DNA of 64,000 nucleotides. It comes from CAZKBP01 sp964551015. GTDB lineage: Bacteria; Bacteroidota; Bacteroidia; Cytophagales; Microscillaceae. Positions 26,359 to 35,100 of the stretch are shown here, in pieces. A program made the translations under genes and the position numbers. Positions within the stretch are counted from its first letter, which is position 1; every line of letters starts with the position of its first letter. The notes beneath the pieces are model-generated. The model searched no databases. It saw nothing but the letters and a program-made list of their open reading frames with translations, and was not told the DNA's origin. Location: positions 124,001-188,000 of the forward strand of contig CAZKBP010000004.1 in the NCBI GenBank assembly GCA_964551015.1, given 5' to 3'.

Positions 26359-27585
26359 ATGATTTTTGAACATACCGACAAGACCAAAGAACTGATCCAC
26401 CGTGTGAAAGATTTCATGGATCAGCATATTTACCCGAATGAAAGCACCTACGATGAGCAATTAGCAGGCTTTGGCGAAAATCGCTGGCAGGTCATTCCCA
26501 TCATTGAAGAATTGAAGAAAAAAGCCAAGGCGCAGGGCTTATGGAATTTTTTCTTGCCAGATAGTGAGCTAGGCGCCGGACTCAGCAACCTCGAATATGC
26601 CCCCCTCGCCGAAGAAATGGGCAAAGTGCCTTGGGCCTCCGAAGTATTTAACTGCTCTGCTCCCGATACGGGAAACATGGAAGTACTCGATCGCTACGGC
26701 AGTGATGAGCAAAAAGAACGCTGGATGAAGCCTTTATTAGAAGGAGAAATCCGCTCGGCCTTCTTGATGACCGAACCGGCCGTGGCTTCTTCGGATGCCC
26801 GTAATATCCAAACCTCGATCGTCAGAGATGGAGATGAATACGTGATTAACGGTCGCAAATGGTGGTCATCGGGTGTGATGGATCCTCGCTGTAAAGTCTA
26901 CATCGTGATGGGAAAAACCGATCCTTCCGAACGTACTTATAACCAACAATCCCAGATCTTGGTAGAAGCCGATCGCCCGGGAGTGGAGATCGTGCGCCAT
27001 CTCACCGTTTTCGGCTACGATGATGCCCCACACGGACACGCCGAAGTCGTCATGAACAACGTACGCGTGCCCGCTGCGAATCTTATTTTAGGAGAAGGTC
27101 GTGGCTTTGAAATCGCTCAGGGTCGCCTTGGCCCAGGACGCATTCACCACTGTATGCGTACCATCGGAGCCGCCGAACGTGCCCTTGGTATGATGGTAGA
27201 AAGATTAATGGAGCGTGAAGCCTTTGGTTCTCCCCTCTACGAAAAATCTTACTGGGAGCAGAAAGTAGCCGAGTGTCGCACTAAAATCAACATGGCGCGC
27301 TTGCTCACTTTTGAGGCCGCTTATAAAATGGACACCGTAGGAAATAAAGTCGCCCGTACCGAGATCGCGATGATCAAAGTAGTCGCCCCTCGCATGGCAC
27401 GTGAAGTACTTGATATTGCCATTCAAGCCTTTGGCGGCGCGGGTGTCAATCATAGGATAGCCTCTTGGTACGCAGGTATCCGCACCCTGAGCATTGCCGA
27501 TGGCCCCGACGAAGTACACAACCGTACCATCGCCCGGATGGAATTTGGCAAACACCACAAAAAAGAATCTGTAGCTGCGAACTAA
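26359..27585 (+). CDS. Acyl-CoA dehydrogenase
   Basis: 408 residues with the three ACAD domains: an N-terminal helical domain (1-130), the FAD-binding beta domain with AFLMTEPAVASSDARNI and YVINGRKWWSSG, and a C-terminal helical domain with GPGRIHHCMRTIGAAERAL, QAFGGAGVN and the terminal IADGPDEVHNRTIARMEFG. The DGPDEVH ending is typical of the ACAD10/11-like long-chain group. It oxidises acyl-CoA to enoyl-CoA and passes electrons to ETF. A strong terminator follows, so it is transcribed alone. Confidence 0.93.
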   Translation: MIFEHTDKTKELIHRVKDFMDQHIYPNESTYDEQLAGFGENRWQVIPIIEELKKKAKAQGLWNFFLPDSELGAGLSNLEYAPLAEEMGKVPWASEVFNCSAPDTGNMEVLDRYGSDEQKERWMKPLLEGEIRSAFLMTEPAVASSDARNIQTSIVRDGDEYVINGRKWWSSGVMDPRCKVYIVMGKTDPSERTYNQQSQILVEADRPGVEIVRHLTVFGYDDAPHGHAEVVMNNVRVPAANLILGEGRGFEIAQGRLGPGRIHHCMRTIGAAERALGMMVERLMEREAFGSPLYEKSYWEQKVAECRTKINMARLLTFEAAYKMDTVGNKVARTEIAMIKVVAPRMAREVLDIAIQAFGGAGVNHRIASWYAGIRTLSIADGPDEVHNRTIARMEFGKHHKKESVAAN

Positions 27586-27613
27586 AAACCTATCTTCTCC
27601 TCCATTTTTTTAC

Positions 27614-27640
27614 AGGTCTGGGCATTCCTTGCTCAGGCCT
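27614..27640 (+). terminator. Intrinsic terminator of the acyl-CoA dehydrogenase gene
   Basis: AGGTCTGGGCA pairs with TGCTCAGGCCT (11 bp, two G-T pairs) around TTCCT, followed by TTTTCTTTTT. Confidence 0.85.
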
Positions 27641-27677
27641 TTTTCTTTTTAAGTCAAAAATTGTGTATCTTCACTCT

Positions 27678-29249
27678 ATGAAAGCACTTCCGGTCGGTAT
27701 ACAAGAGTTCAGCGAGCTACGCAAGGATGATAATTTGTACGTAGATAAAACTTCTTTTCTCTACCGATTACTTCAAGGGCCGAAGTATTACTTCCTCGCC
27801 CGCCCGCGCCGCTTTGGTAAATCCCTGTTGATTTCCAAATTGTATCATATTTTCAAAGGAGACAAGCATCTCTTTGAGGGGCTTTGGATTGAAGATCAAC
27901 TAGACTGGGAAGCTTACCGAGCACCTGTCATCCGAGTGGATTTTAATACAATGGAATTTAAGGAAGTAGGCTTGGCAACTGCCTTGGATCGGACCTTGGA
28001 TGAGATTGCCCAAGCCTATCAAATAACGCTTGTTTCCGATAATTTTCGGGGAAAATTTTCCGAACTCATTGATACCTTGTATCAGCAGCAGGGTCGGGTC
28101 GTGCTCCTGATTGATGAATATGATAAGGCCATTACCAGCTTTTTGGACAAGAATCAAGAAGCGATTGCTCACGAAAACCGAGATATTCTCAAAAGCTTTT
28201 ACGGCGTGATTAAGCCCAAAGACGCGCAATTGCGCTTCGTGCTGCTGACGGGCGTGTCCAAGTTTGGGAAGGTATCTATCTTCTCTGATCTCAACAACCT
28301 CTACGATCTCAGCACTGACCCTGCCTATACGACCATGCTGGGCTACACGCAGGAAGAACTGGAGAATTACTTCGCTGTCCATATCCAGCACCTACAAACC
28401 CACAAAGGGCTAGCCTCTGGGCAGCTTCTCCAAGACATTCAGCAGTGGTACAATGGTTACTCTTGGGATGGGGAAAATTTCTTGTATAATCCTTTTTCGG
28501 TTTTGAGTTTTTTTCAGAAACAGATGTTTTCCAATTTCTGGTTCGAGACAGGCACGCCGACTTTCCTGCTCAACATTCTCAGAAAACAACAGGTTTCCGC
28601 TCTGGAGTTTGAGCAAATAGAAGTTTTTCCTGAGGTGCTTGATAACCTCTCGCTAGAAGACACGGATATCTACGGTCTGCTGCTCCAGACGGGCTATCTT
28701 ACCATCAAAGCGATCAAATATTACAGCTATGCCGATTATACTTACATACTCGATTTTCCCAACAAGGAAGTAAAGCAGTCCTTTCTGCGTTATCATCTGG
28801 CCGATTATATGGGCATTGGGCCAGGGCAATTGGCCAGTCGGGGAATTTTACAGATCCATCGGGCTTTGCAAGAGAAGGACACGGAAAGGTTTATTGAAGT
28901 TCTGCGCTCGGTGTTCAAGTCCATTCCCTATAACCTCTTTATCAATCTGGAGGCTTATTATCATTCTATCATTTATTTAGTGTTAGAATTGCTGGGTTTC
29001 GCGGTGCAATCCGAAGTCCAAACCAATGATGGCCGCGTAGATGCCGTCATCCAGACCGATCAGTATATCTATGTGATGGAGTTCAAGCTCCACTCCGCCG
29101 AAGAAGCCATCGCCCAAATTCACCAAAAAAAATACTACCAACGCTACCAAGGCTCAGATAAAGAAATCTTGCTGCTCGGCCTCGCCTTTGATACCGAAGA
29201 GAAGAATGTGGGAGAATGGAAATTGGAGAAACTGGGAGCTAGGAGTTAA
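27678..29249 (+). CDS. AAA-ATPase with PD-(D/E)XK nuclease-like domain (DUF1703 type)
   Basis: 523 residues from ATG 27678; a longer upstream frame would overlap the dehydrogenase and lacks homology. The family start (LPVGIQEFSELRKDDNLYVDK) is clear. Walker A is RPRRFGKSLL (about 44-53) and Walker B VVLLIDEYDKAI (about 139-150). The C-terminus carries a PD-(D/E)XK core, GRVDAVIQ...YVMEFKLHSAEEA (about 450-475). These proteins occur in many copies per genome in Bacteroidota; their role is unknown, perhaps mobile or anti-phage. The final residues GARS and the TAA stop are encoded by 7-bp repeat units. It is probably nearly leaderless. Confidence 0.88.
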   Translation: MKALPVGIQEFSELRKDDNLYVDKTSFLYRLLQGPKYYFLARPRRFGKSLLISKLYHIFKGDKHLFEGLWIEDQLDWEAYRAPVIRVDFNTMEFKEVGLATALDRTLDEIAQAYQITLVSDNFRGKFSELIDTLYQQQGRVVLLIDEYDKAITSFLDKNQEAIAHENRDILKSFYGVIKPKDAQLRFVLLTGVSKFGKVSIFSDLNNLYDLSTDPAYTTMLGYTQEELENYFAVHIQHLQTHKGLASGQLLQDIQQWYNGYSWDGENFLYNPFSVLSFFQKQMFSNFWFETGTPTFLLNILRKQQVSALEFEQIEVFPEVLDNLSLEDTDIYGLLLQTGYLTIKAIKYYSYADYTYILDFPNKEVKQSFLRYHLADYMGIGPGQLASRGILQIHRALQEKDTERFIEVLRSVFKSIPYNLFINLEAYYHSIIYLVLELLGFAVQSEVQTNDGRVDAVIQTDQYIYVMEFKLHSAEEAIAQIHQKKYYQRYQGSDKEILLLGLAFDTEEKNVGEWKLEKLGARS

Positions 29250-29261
29250 AGTCTGGAGCTT
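29234..29261 (+). repeat. Heptamer repeat tract overlapping a stop codon
   Basis: Four 7-bp units (GGGAGCT, AGGAGTT, AAAGTCT, GGAGCTT). The TAA stop of the AAA-ATPase gene lies in the second/third unit, and the last four codons are repeat sequence. Confidence 0.8.
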
Positions 29262-29390
29262 TAGCCGAACGTGTGGCAGTGCTGGCAATTACTACCACAA
29301 TCAAGCTTTACAATAAAAAATAGCTCCTTTTGTAATATTCCCCATCTGGGCGAGTATATACAGTCATACTCACCAAAAAAATTTAATCTG

Positions 29391-30224
29391 ATGAAAAAAG
29401 CCTACGAACTCGCCAATGATCTCGTCCGAGAAAGACTCGCCCACGAAGATGCCGAAAATATCCACATCTTAGATGACCTCAAGAAGCACGACGTGATCGT
29501 AATCAATGGTACTTATGATCATATCCACTTGGTTTTGGAAAGCCTCAAGATTCCATTTATCAGCCTGAATCACGATCAGCAATTAGCCCAGGCTGAATTT
29601 TCGCCCGAGCAAACCGTTTTTGTCAATTGTGCCTCAAACTTTCCCGCCGAAGTCGCCCGTAAACTCGCCACCTTCGTGCATCAGGGGGGACAATTGATTA
29701 CCACCGACTGGGCTTTGAAAAACGTACTAGAAGTAGCCTTCCCTGGGGTAGTAGCTTATAATGGCAAACCTACCGCCGACGAAGTCGTGCGGATTGAAGC
29801 CTTAGATCGCTTAGACCCCGTGATTGCGGGCTTTTTGGATGAGAAAGCTGATCCAGTTTGGTGGCTAGAAGGTTCTTCTTATCCGATTAAAATCTTGGAT
29901 CAGGACAAAGTAAAAATCTTGATTCGCTCCAAAGAACTCAAAGAAAAATATGGAGAAGAAGCCGTTATCATTCGTTTTGAACACGGTGAGGGCGTGGTCT
30001 ACCACATGATTTCCCACTTTTATTTGCAACGAACCGAAACCCGAGACAAGAAACAACAAACCTCAGCCGGAGCCTATTTCAAAGATAAAGGAGCCAGTAT
30101 GGACGCCATGCAAAAAGCAGAATCCGAATCTGATGTGAGCTATGGGGAAGTGCAATCGGCCAATACTTCGGCAGATTTTGTTTCGCGTTCTATTATCGCT
30201 CAGAAGAAGCGGAGAAAGAAGTAA
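29391..30224 (+). CDS. Class I glutamine amidotransferase-like (GATase1/ThuA-fold) protein
   Basis: 277 residues from the ATG at 29391 (MKKAYELANDL); an upstream in-frame start would add residues without homology. The core reads VIVINGTYDHI, TVFVNCASNF, FVHQGGQLITTDWALKNVL and GEGVVYHMISHFYLQ, matching the flavodoxin-like GATase1 fold used by ThuA-like proteins. The nucleophile Cys sits in NCASN, but no catalytic triad is evident. The C-terminal 60 residues are charged and low complexity. Function unknown. No signal peptide, so cytoplasmic. Confidence 0.6.
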   Translation: MKKAYELANDLVRERLAHEDAENIHILDDLKKHDVIVINGTYDHIHLVLESLKIPFISLNHDQQLAQAEFSPEQTVFVNCASNFPAEVARKLATFVHQGGQLITTDWALKNVLEVAFPGVVAYNGKPTADEVVRIEALDRLDPVIAGFLDEKADPVWWLEGSSYPIKILDQDKVKILIRSKELKEKYGEEAVIIRFEHGEGVVYHMISHFYLQRTETRDKKQQTSAGAYFKDKGASMDAMQKAESESDVSYGEVQSANTSADFVSRSIIAQKKRRKK

Positions 30225-30229
30225 TGTTG

Positions 30230-30271
30230 AGGAGCTAGGAGTCAGGAGCTAAGAGTTAGGAGCTAGGAGTT
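30230..30271 (+). repeat. Heptamer repeat tract, six units
   Basis: Six in-phase 7-bp units (AGGAGCT, AGGAGTC, AGGAGCT, AAGAGTT, AGGAGCT, AGGAGTT) starting 5 bp after the preceding stop codon. Same family and orientation relative to the gene as at 7841. Confidence 0.9.
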
Positions 30272-30288
30272 TTTTATTGGAGAAAAAA

Positions 30289-30495
30289 ACGGTTGGTGAA
30301 GTGCTTCGAGGCGGTTCGGAACCACCTAAAGGCGGTTGATGAAGGGCTTCGAGACGGTTCGAGACCACTTGGAGACGGTTCGGAACCACCTAAAGGCGGT
30401 TGATGAAGGGCTTAGGGGTGGTTCAAGACCACTTAGAGACGGTTCGGAACCACCTAAAGGTGGTTAGTTGAGGCCCTCGAGGTGGTTCTCAGAGG
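30289..30495 (+). repeat. 64-bp tandem repeats with GGTTCGGAACC cores
   Basis: A partial unit (30289-30350), then two full 64-bp units (30351-30414 and 30415-30478), then a fragment. Each unit has three sub-blocks of 19-24 bp starting with a CGGTT- or TGGTT-type core, including the dyad GGTTCGGAACC. The TTCGGAAC core is shared with the 20-mers at 7932 and 1036. G-rich sequence follows (30490-30530). The array occupies most of the 474-bp gap 30225-30698. Confidence 0.88.
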
Positions 30496-30587
30496 GGTCA
30501 GGGGGGGTACCGAGGGGGGGGTAAAGCCATCATCATTTACAAGATTTATACCCAGCCATCTTCTCCTTGCATACATCTGAGTGGCTT

Positions 30588-30632
30588 ATTCAAACACAGA
30601 GACACGGAGACACAGAGGGCTTTCGGGGTGTA
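30588..30632 (+). repeat. Dispersed repeat fragment (CACAGAGACACGG type)
   Basis: The segment CAAACACAGAGACACGGAGA and the following ACACAGAGGGCTTTCGGGGTG is the reverse complement of the core of the 110-127-bp tandem units near 47.43-47.68 kb. It shows the module is dispersed and present in both orientations. Confidence 0.75.
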
Positions 30633-30698
30633 ATCCACTGTTATTTAAGCGTATACATCAGAGAGAGGGATGGGTATTGGGCGCTGACAAACGCTGGT

Positions 30699-31292
30699 TT
30701 ACTGCTCTGCTCGCTCCAACACGTAAAGCACCTGCCGAAAAAAGCCCACAAAGCGATAAGCATAAGAGGCTTTGATCTCCAGACCAAGTTTGGCAAAAGT
30801 AGCACGCCAGGCTCGGTCGGTTCGATTGCTATGCGGATGCCCCACAAACTCCCAATTCACCACGCTATCCACGGCGAAAGTCAGGTATTTTTGGAAAATA
30901 TTTTGGTAAATGTCTTCTATAATGATGATTTTACGACCTACTCTTTGGGCTTCGGCCACGATTTGCTCGGGATGAGGCGTGTGATGCAATACGGTTAAAA
31001 TCAAGACCGTATCAAAGTGATTATCCTCGTAGGGAAAATGCCTGCCATCGTAAATGGTGGGCTGGATTTCTGGAAAAAGGCTATGATTTTGAATATCCAA
31101 AGGCTCTACCTGATAATCCGCTTGCCTGAGCGTATGGGCTACCGTCCCCAAACCACTGCCCACTTCCAAGATATGCTCGTTTTTGGAAAGATAAGGAGCA
31201 ATTTTCTCCAGCTTTTGCCGGGCATCCCAGAGCCAAAGCCTGCGGATTGGTGCAGTTAGGAAATTGTATTTTTGCCAGAATTGTAAAGACAT
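30699..31292 (-). CDS. SAM-dependent class I methyltransferase
   Basis: 197 residues from ATG 31292 (MSLQFWQKYNFLTAP). The Rossmann SAM-binding motif I is ILEVGSGLGTVAHTL, followed by VEPLDIQ (motif II acidic), FDTVLILTVLHHTPHPEQIV (motif post-II/III) and KIIIIEDIY. The methyl acceptor is unknown. A longer form from ATG 31409 adds 39 residues with no homology, and its start codon would overlap that of the divergent ThuA gene, so I prefer the shorter form. The promoter-like TTTGCACC on minus just upstream of 31292 supports this. Confidence 0.8.
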   Translation of the reverse strand: MSLQFWQKYNFLTAPIRRLWLWDARQKLEKIAPYLSKNEHILEVGSGLGTVAHTLRQADYQVEPLDIQNHSLFPEIQPTIYDGRHFPYEDNHFDTVLILTVLHHTPHPEQIVAEAQRVGRKIIIIEDIYQNIFQKYLTFAVDSVVNWEFVGHPHSNRTDRAWRATFAKLGLEIKASYAYRFVGFFRQVLYVLERAEQ

Positions 31293-31403
31293 CTTGAATG
31301 GGCCAAGGTGCAAATTTGCTTGGTTTGGTTTCGGCTCTCGTGCTTGGTTCACGTCAATTCCCCAAAAATCCTTAAATTTACCAAGAAACCAATTCCAAAC
31401 CTT

Positions 31404-32159
31404 ATGCATTCTAAAGCTATTTTTCTGAATCTATTCTTATTAATCTGTCTCTTGAGCCTGACGCTCTGCTCGGAAACTTCTATGAAAGAACCACCCGTAG
31501 AGCCAGCAGATGAGGCCGTGCTGGTCTTTTCTAAAACGGAGGGCTTTCGCCATAATTCCATTCCCGACGGGCAGCAGGCCATTATGCAAATCGGACAAGC
31601 CAATGATTTTATCGTGCATCTGACCGAAGATGCTGCTGATTTTCAAGTAGATACTTTATCCAAATACAAGGCTGTGATCTTCCTGAGTACCACGGGTGAT
31701 GTTTTGAACGAAAGCCAACAAGCTGCTTTTGAGCAATATATCCAAAGCGGGGGAGGCTACGTGGGCATTCACTCCGCCACAGATACCGAATACGATTGGG
31801 CTTGGTATGGACAGTTGGTAGGAGCTTATTTTAACGGGCATCCACAAATCCAAGACGCGACCCTGGAGGTAGTGGATCAAAGCCACATTGCTAGCCAAGA
31901 CCTGCCCGCCGAATGGATGCGTAGAGACGAGTGGTATAATTTCCGAGATATTCAGTCTACGATTAATGTACTGATAGAAATAGACGAAAGCTCCTACGAA
32001 GGTGGGACGAATGGAGATTTTCACCCTATGGCTTGGTATCAGGAGTTTGACGGAGGGCGTGCTTTTTATACCGGGGGAGGGCATACTAAGGCTTCTTTTA
32101 CCGAGGAGCTTTTTGTAAAGCATCTGGAAGGTGGCATTCTCTACGCAATGGGAAGGTGA
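31404..32159 (+). CDS. ThuA-like domain lipoprotein
   Basis: 251 residues from ATG 31404. A signal peptide ends at SLTLCSE with a plausible lipobox Cys (LTLC), so it may be anchored. ThuA features: AVLVFSKTEGFRHNSIPDGQQA, YKAVIFLSTTGDVL, GGGYVGIHSATDTEYDWAWYG, GGTNGDFHPMAWYQEFDGGRAFYTGGGHT. ThuA proteins have a GATase1 fold and are linked to sugar (trehalose, glucoside) catabolism; substrate unknown here. A -7-like TAAATTTA lies about 30 bp upstream. Confidence 0.88.
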   Translation: MHSKAIFLNLFLLICLLSLTLCSETSMKEPPVEPADEAVLVFSKTEGFRHNSIPDGQQAIMQIGQANDFIVHLTEDAADFQVDTLSKYKAVIFLSTTGDVLNESQQAAFEQYIQSGGGYVGIHSATDTEYDWAWYGQLVGAYFNGHPQIQDATLEVVDQSHIASQDLPAEWMRRDEWYNFRDIQSTINVLIEIDESSYEGGTNGDFHPMAWYQEFDGGRAFYTGGGHTKASFTEELFVKHLEGGILYAMGR

Positions 32160-32172
32160 ATTGCTTGAAGTC

Positions 32173-35100
32173 CTAGCTTCCGATCAAGACAGGTTCGGGT
32201 GCTTCTTCCTGTGCTTGGTGCTGAGGCAAGATGACCCGAAAGGAAGTTACATTGCCACTTTCACTCTTGAATTCAATGCGCCCGCCGAGTTTTTCGGTCG
32301 CTTTTTTGACCAAATACAGTCCCAAGCCATTGCCCTGTGAACGCTCCGAGGCACGGTGGAACATGTCGAAAATTTGATCTTGATGCTCGGGGGGAATTCC
32401 CAAGCCATTGTCGGTTACATTCAGGTAGATGTGATCTGCATCTGATTCTACGTTGAGCTTGACAATAGAAAACACCTCAGGGCTAGGGTCTTGAAATTGA
32501 ATGGCATTTTCTAATAAATTCTCTAGAATAACCCCCAGCAAGACCTCATCGGTGTAGGCTTCTGGTTTGCCTTCTATTTTGAAAATAATATATACCGCAT
32601 CGCTTCCGGGGATGTCTTTCAGGCGATTACGCATATCATCCAGAAAATTTTGCAGATCAAATCGCTCATAATCAGTAGAGTCGCTATTGATAGAATGCAC
32701 GTTCATGAGTTTGTCTAGCATTTTACTCATGCGCTTGGCTGTAAACTCGATGAGGTTGAGATTCTTGAGGATGGATGCTCGGTCGTCTTCCATTTTAGCC
32801 AAATTAACAAGCCCGATCAGCCGAGAGATCGGCCCTCTGAGATCGTGGGAAGAGCGATAGATAAAAGTATCGAGTTCTTTATTGGTTTGTAATAACTGGA
32901 ATAGGGTAGCTTTGAGTTTGGCCGTTCTTTCCTCAACCTTCTGTTCTAGGGTCAGGTTGACTTTTTTGAGTTCTCGGTTGGTAAGTTGGATTTGATTCTT
33001 TTGCTCAGAAATTTCGTGGAAGGCTACTTCAAGTTGTTGTTTTTGTTGAGAAATTTCCTTGGTTTTTTCGTCTACTTTGATTTCTAGCCTTTGGTTGGCA
33101 CGAGTGAGGGCACGCGTACGCAATTTGATAAGGCCGTAAAAAATACCTCCCGTGCTGACAATCACGATTAAAATAAACCAGTAAGCCTGCCAAAAAGGAC
33201 GCGCGATGGCGAAGGCAAAAACTTTTTCTTCACTTAGCTGTCCAAAAATATTCTTAGCTCTAACACGGAGCTTGTAATCTCCACTGGGCAGAATGGCAAA
33301 AATATCTGATTCATTGTCCCATTCTGACCATTCCTCTTCCAAACCCTCCAAGCGGTACTGGTACTGAATTTCAGCTTCTCTTAGAAAAAAAGGAGCCGCT
33401 AGCTCTAGCTTGATAGAGTTTTTCTGATAGGGCAAACGCAGCCCTTCCAAGGGTAGATCGGTTTTCTTATGTCTAGCCCGACTAATGAGAATATGAAAGC
33501 GACGGTCGAAATCCATGCGTGCCTCGGCTTTGATTTTGTAAAGCGCATTGTCACCCACGACCCAGATATTTTGACGCTGACCTACATAAATATTTTGTAT
33601 GTCCGAGAAGAAAGAAAGAAAGACCGTTTGCTCTTTTGGGATAGCATTTTCTCGCTGAACATCGATCCAGGGGCCATCCAAAGGCTTGATCCAAGTGTAA
33701 TCCGGCTGTGCATAAATGATTGGTGAGCGAGGGTTAAAAAAGCGAATGAGGTCTTTGTCTCTTACTAGATCGTCTTTTACCTGGTCATAGGTATAAATAC
33801 CAGAAGACAGGATAAATACAGGGACTTTATTGATGACCCTGACCACTGCATTTTCTACAAAGTCATTGGGTAAATCATATTTTTTAAATCCTTCGGGGTT
33901 TCCTCTGGCATCCAATTTTACCCGATAAATATGAGTATCGCCACCTAGCCAAAGATACGCTCCTTCTTGCACCACCGAGTGAATGGCCTTTTGGCTATCT
34001 CCAAAGTCGGTGAGCCGATGGGTAATTTTCCAGATGTCATCTTGATAGAGAATAGAAATCAATCCGCGATCCGTAGCCACATAGAAACGTTCCTTATCTT
34101 GGGGTGAAGCATAAATATAATTGATAGAAGCATCTCTCAGGATGAGGCGGCTGCTGGTATTTTCGGTAATTTCATAGAGTCCTAAGGTAGTCGCTACCAG
34201 CATGTTATCTAGAAAGGGTAAGAGTTGCTTACATTTGACACTAATGCCCTCCACCTTATTGAAGATGTAAGGAATGGACTGCAGTGCGTAAGTTTCTTTT
34301 AGTTTGATTGGAGTATCCACATATTCGGTATTGATCTGCCTTTGGGAGCGGGTTTCTACGGGCACTTCCTCTACCACGGTCAGGGTATCAAGCGCGACAG
34401 TAGTAGGGTCATTGTTTTTTCTTTCCTCGTTTTCGTCTACTTCGGTTTCCTCTTCTTCTTTTTCAAGACGTTTGAGTTCTTTTCGGGCTTTTCTTTGAGC
34501 TCTTCGCTCTAGGCGCTGCCTTTTGCGTTCGCTCATATCGGGATCTTCTTGTATTTTGTCTAGGATTTCGCCTAGTTTAGGAATATCAGGGTTTTCTTCT
34601 TGGTCTGGCTCTGGTTCTGGTTCTTGGTCTTTTACTTTGATGGTGGTGCGAATATTTCTTTTGACCACTCTGATTTCTTTTTCTTTTTTAATGAGCGTGA
34701 CAATCTGATCAAACTTATCCACTTTGGCTAGGTAAAAAACACCTTCACTGGTGCCTACGTAAAGTGTTTTATCTAATTCGCTCACGGCGGTAATTTCTCC
34801 CTCTAGGCCAGGATAACCTGAATAGCGCAAGATGGGCAGCTCCACATCTGCCCTTGTGATGCCGTTGGCATTACAGATCCAGAGGCCGCCGTATTGATCT
34901 TTGCAGATCGAGAGTACTTCATCATCCGAGAGTCCTGTTTGGTAATTGATCGTGTGCTCGGTTTTTCCCGTGGGTTTATGGATAATCAAACAACCTCCCG
35001 ACAGGGTAGAGAGCACGAAGGTCTGGTCTGACAAGTTGATTCCATTCGTGAGTAAACTTTCCTCGAGATAAGATTGGGCTTCTATCTCGTAGGGTTCAAA

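Noticed and set aside
27465..27677. Longer start for the AAA-ATPase gene overlapping the acyl-CoA dehydrogenase
   Set aside because: The added residues have no family similarity, cross an intrinsic terminator, and the family start MKALPVGIQEFSELR begins at 27678.
30340..30440. GGTTCGAGACC-like strings that resemble a tRNA T-arm
   Set aside because: They belong to the 64-bp tandem repeats; no acceptor stem, anticodon arm or CCA end surrounds them.
30225..30700. CRISPR array at the 64-bp repeats
   Set aside because: Units are contiguous without unique spacers, and no cas gene is present in the window.
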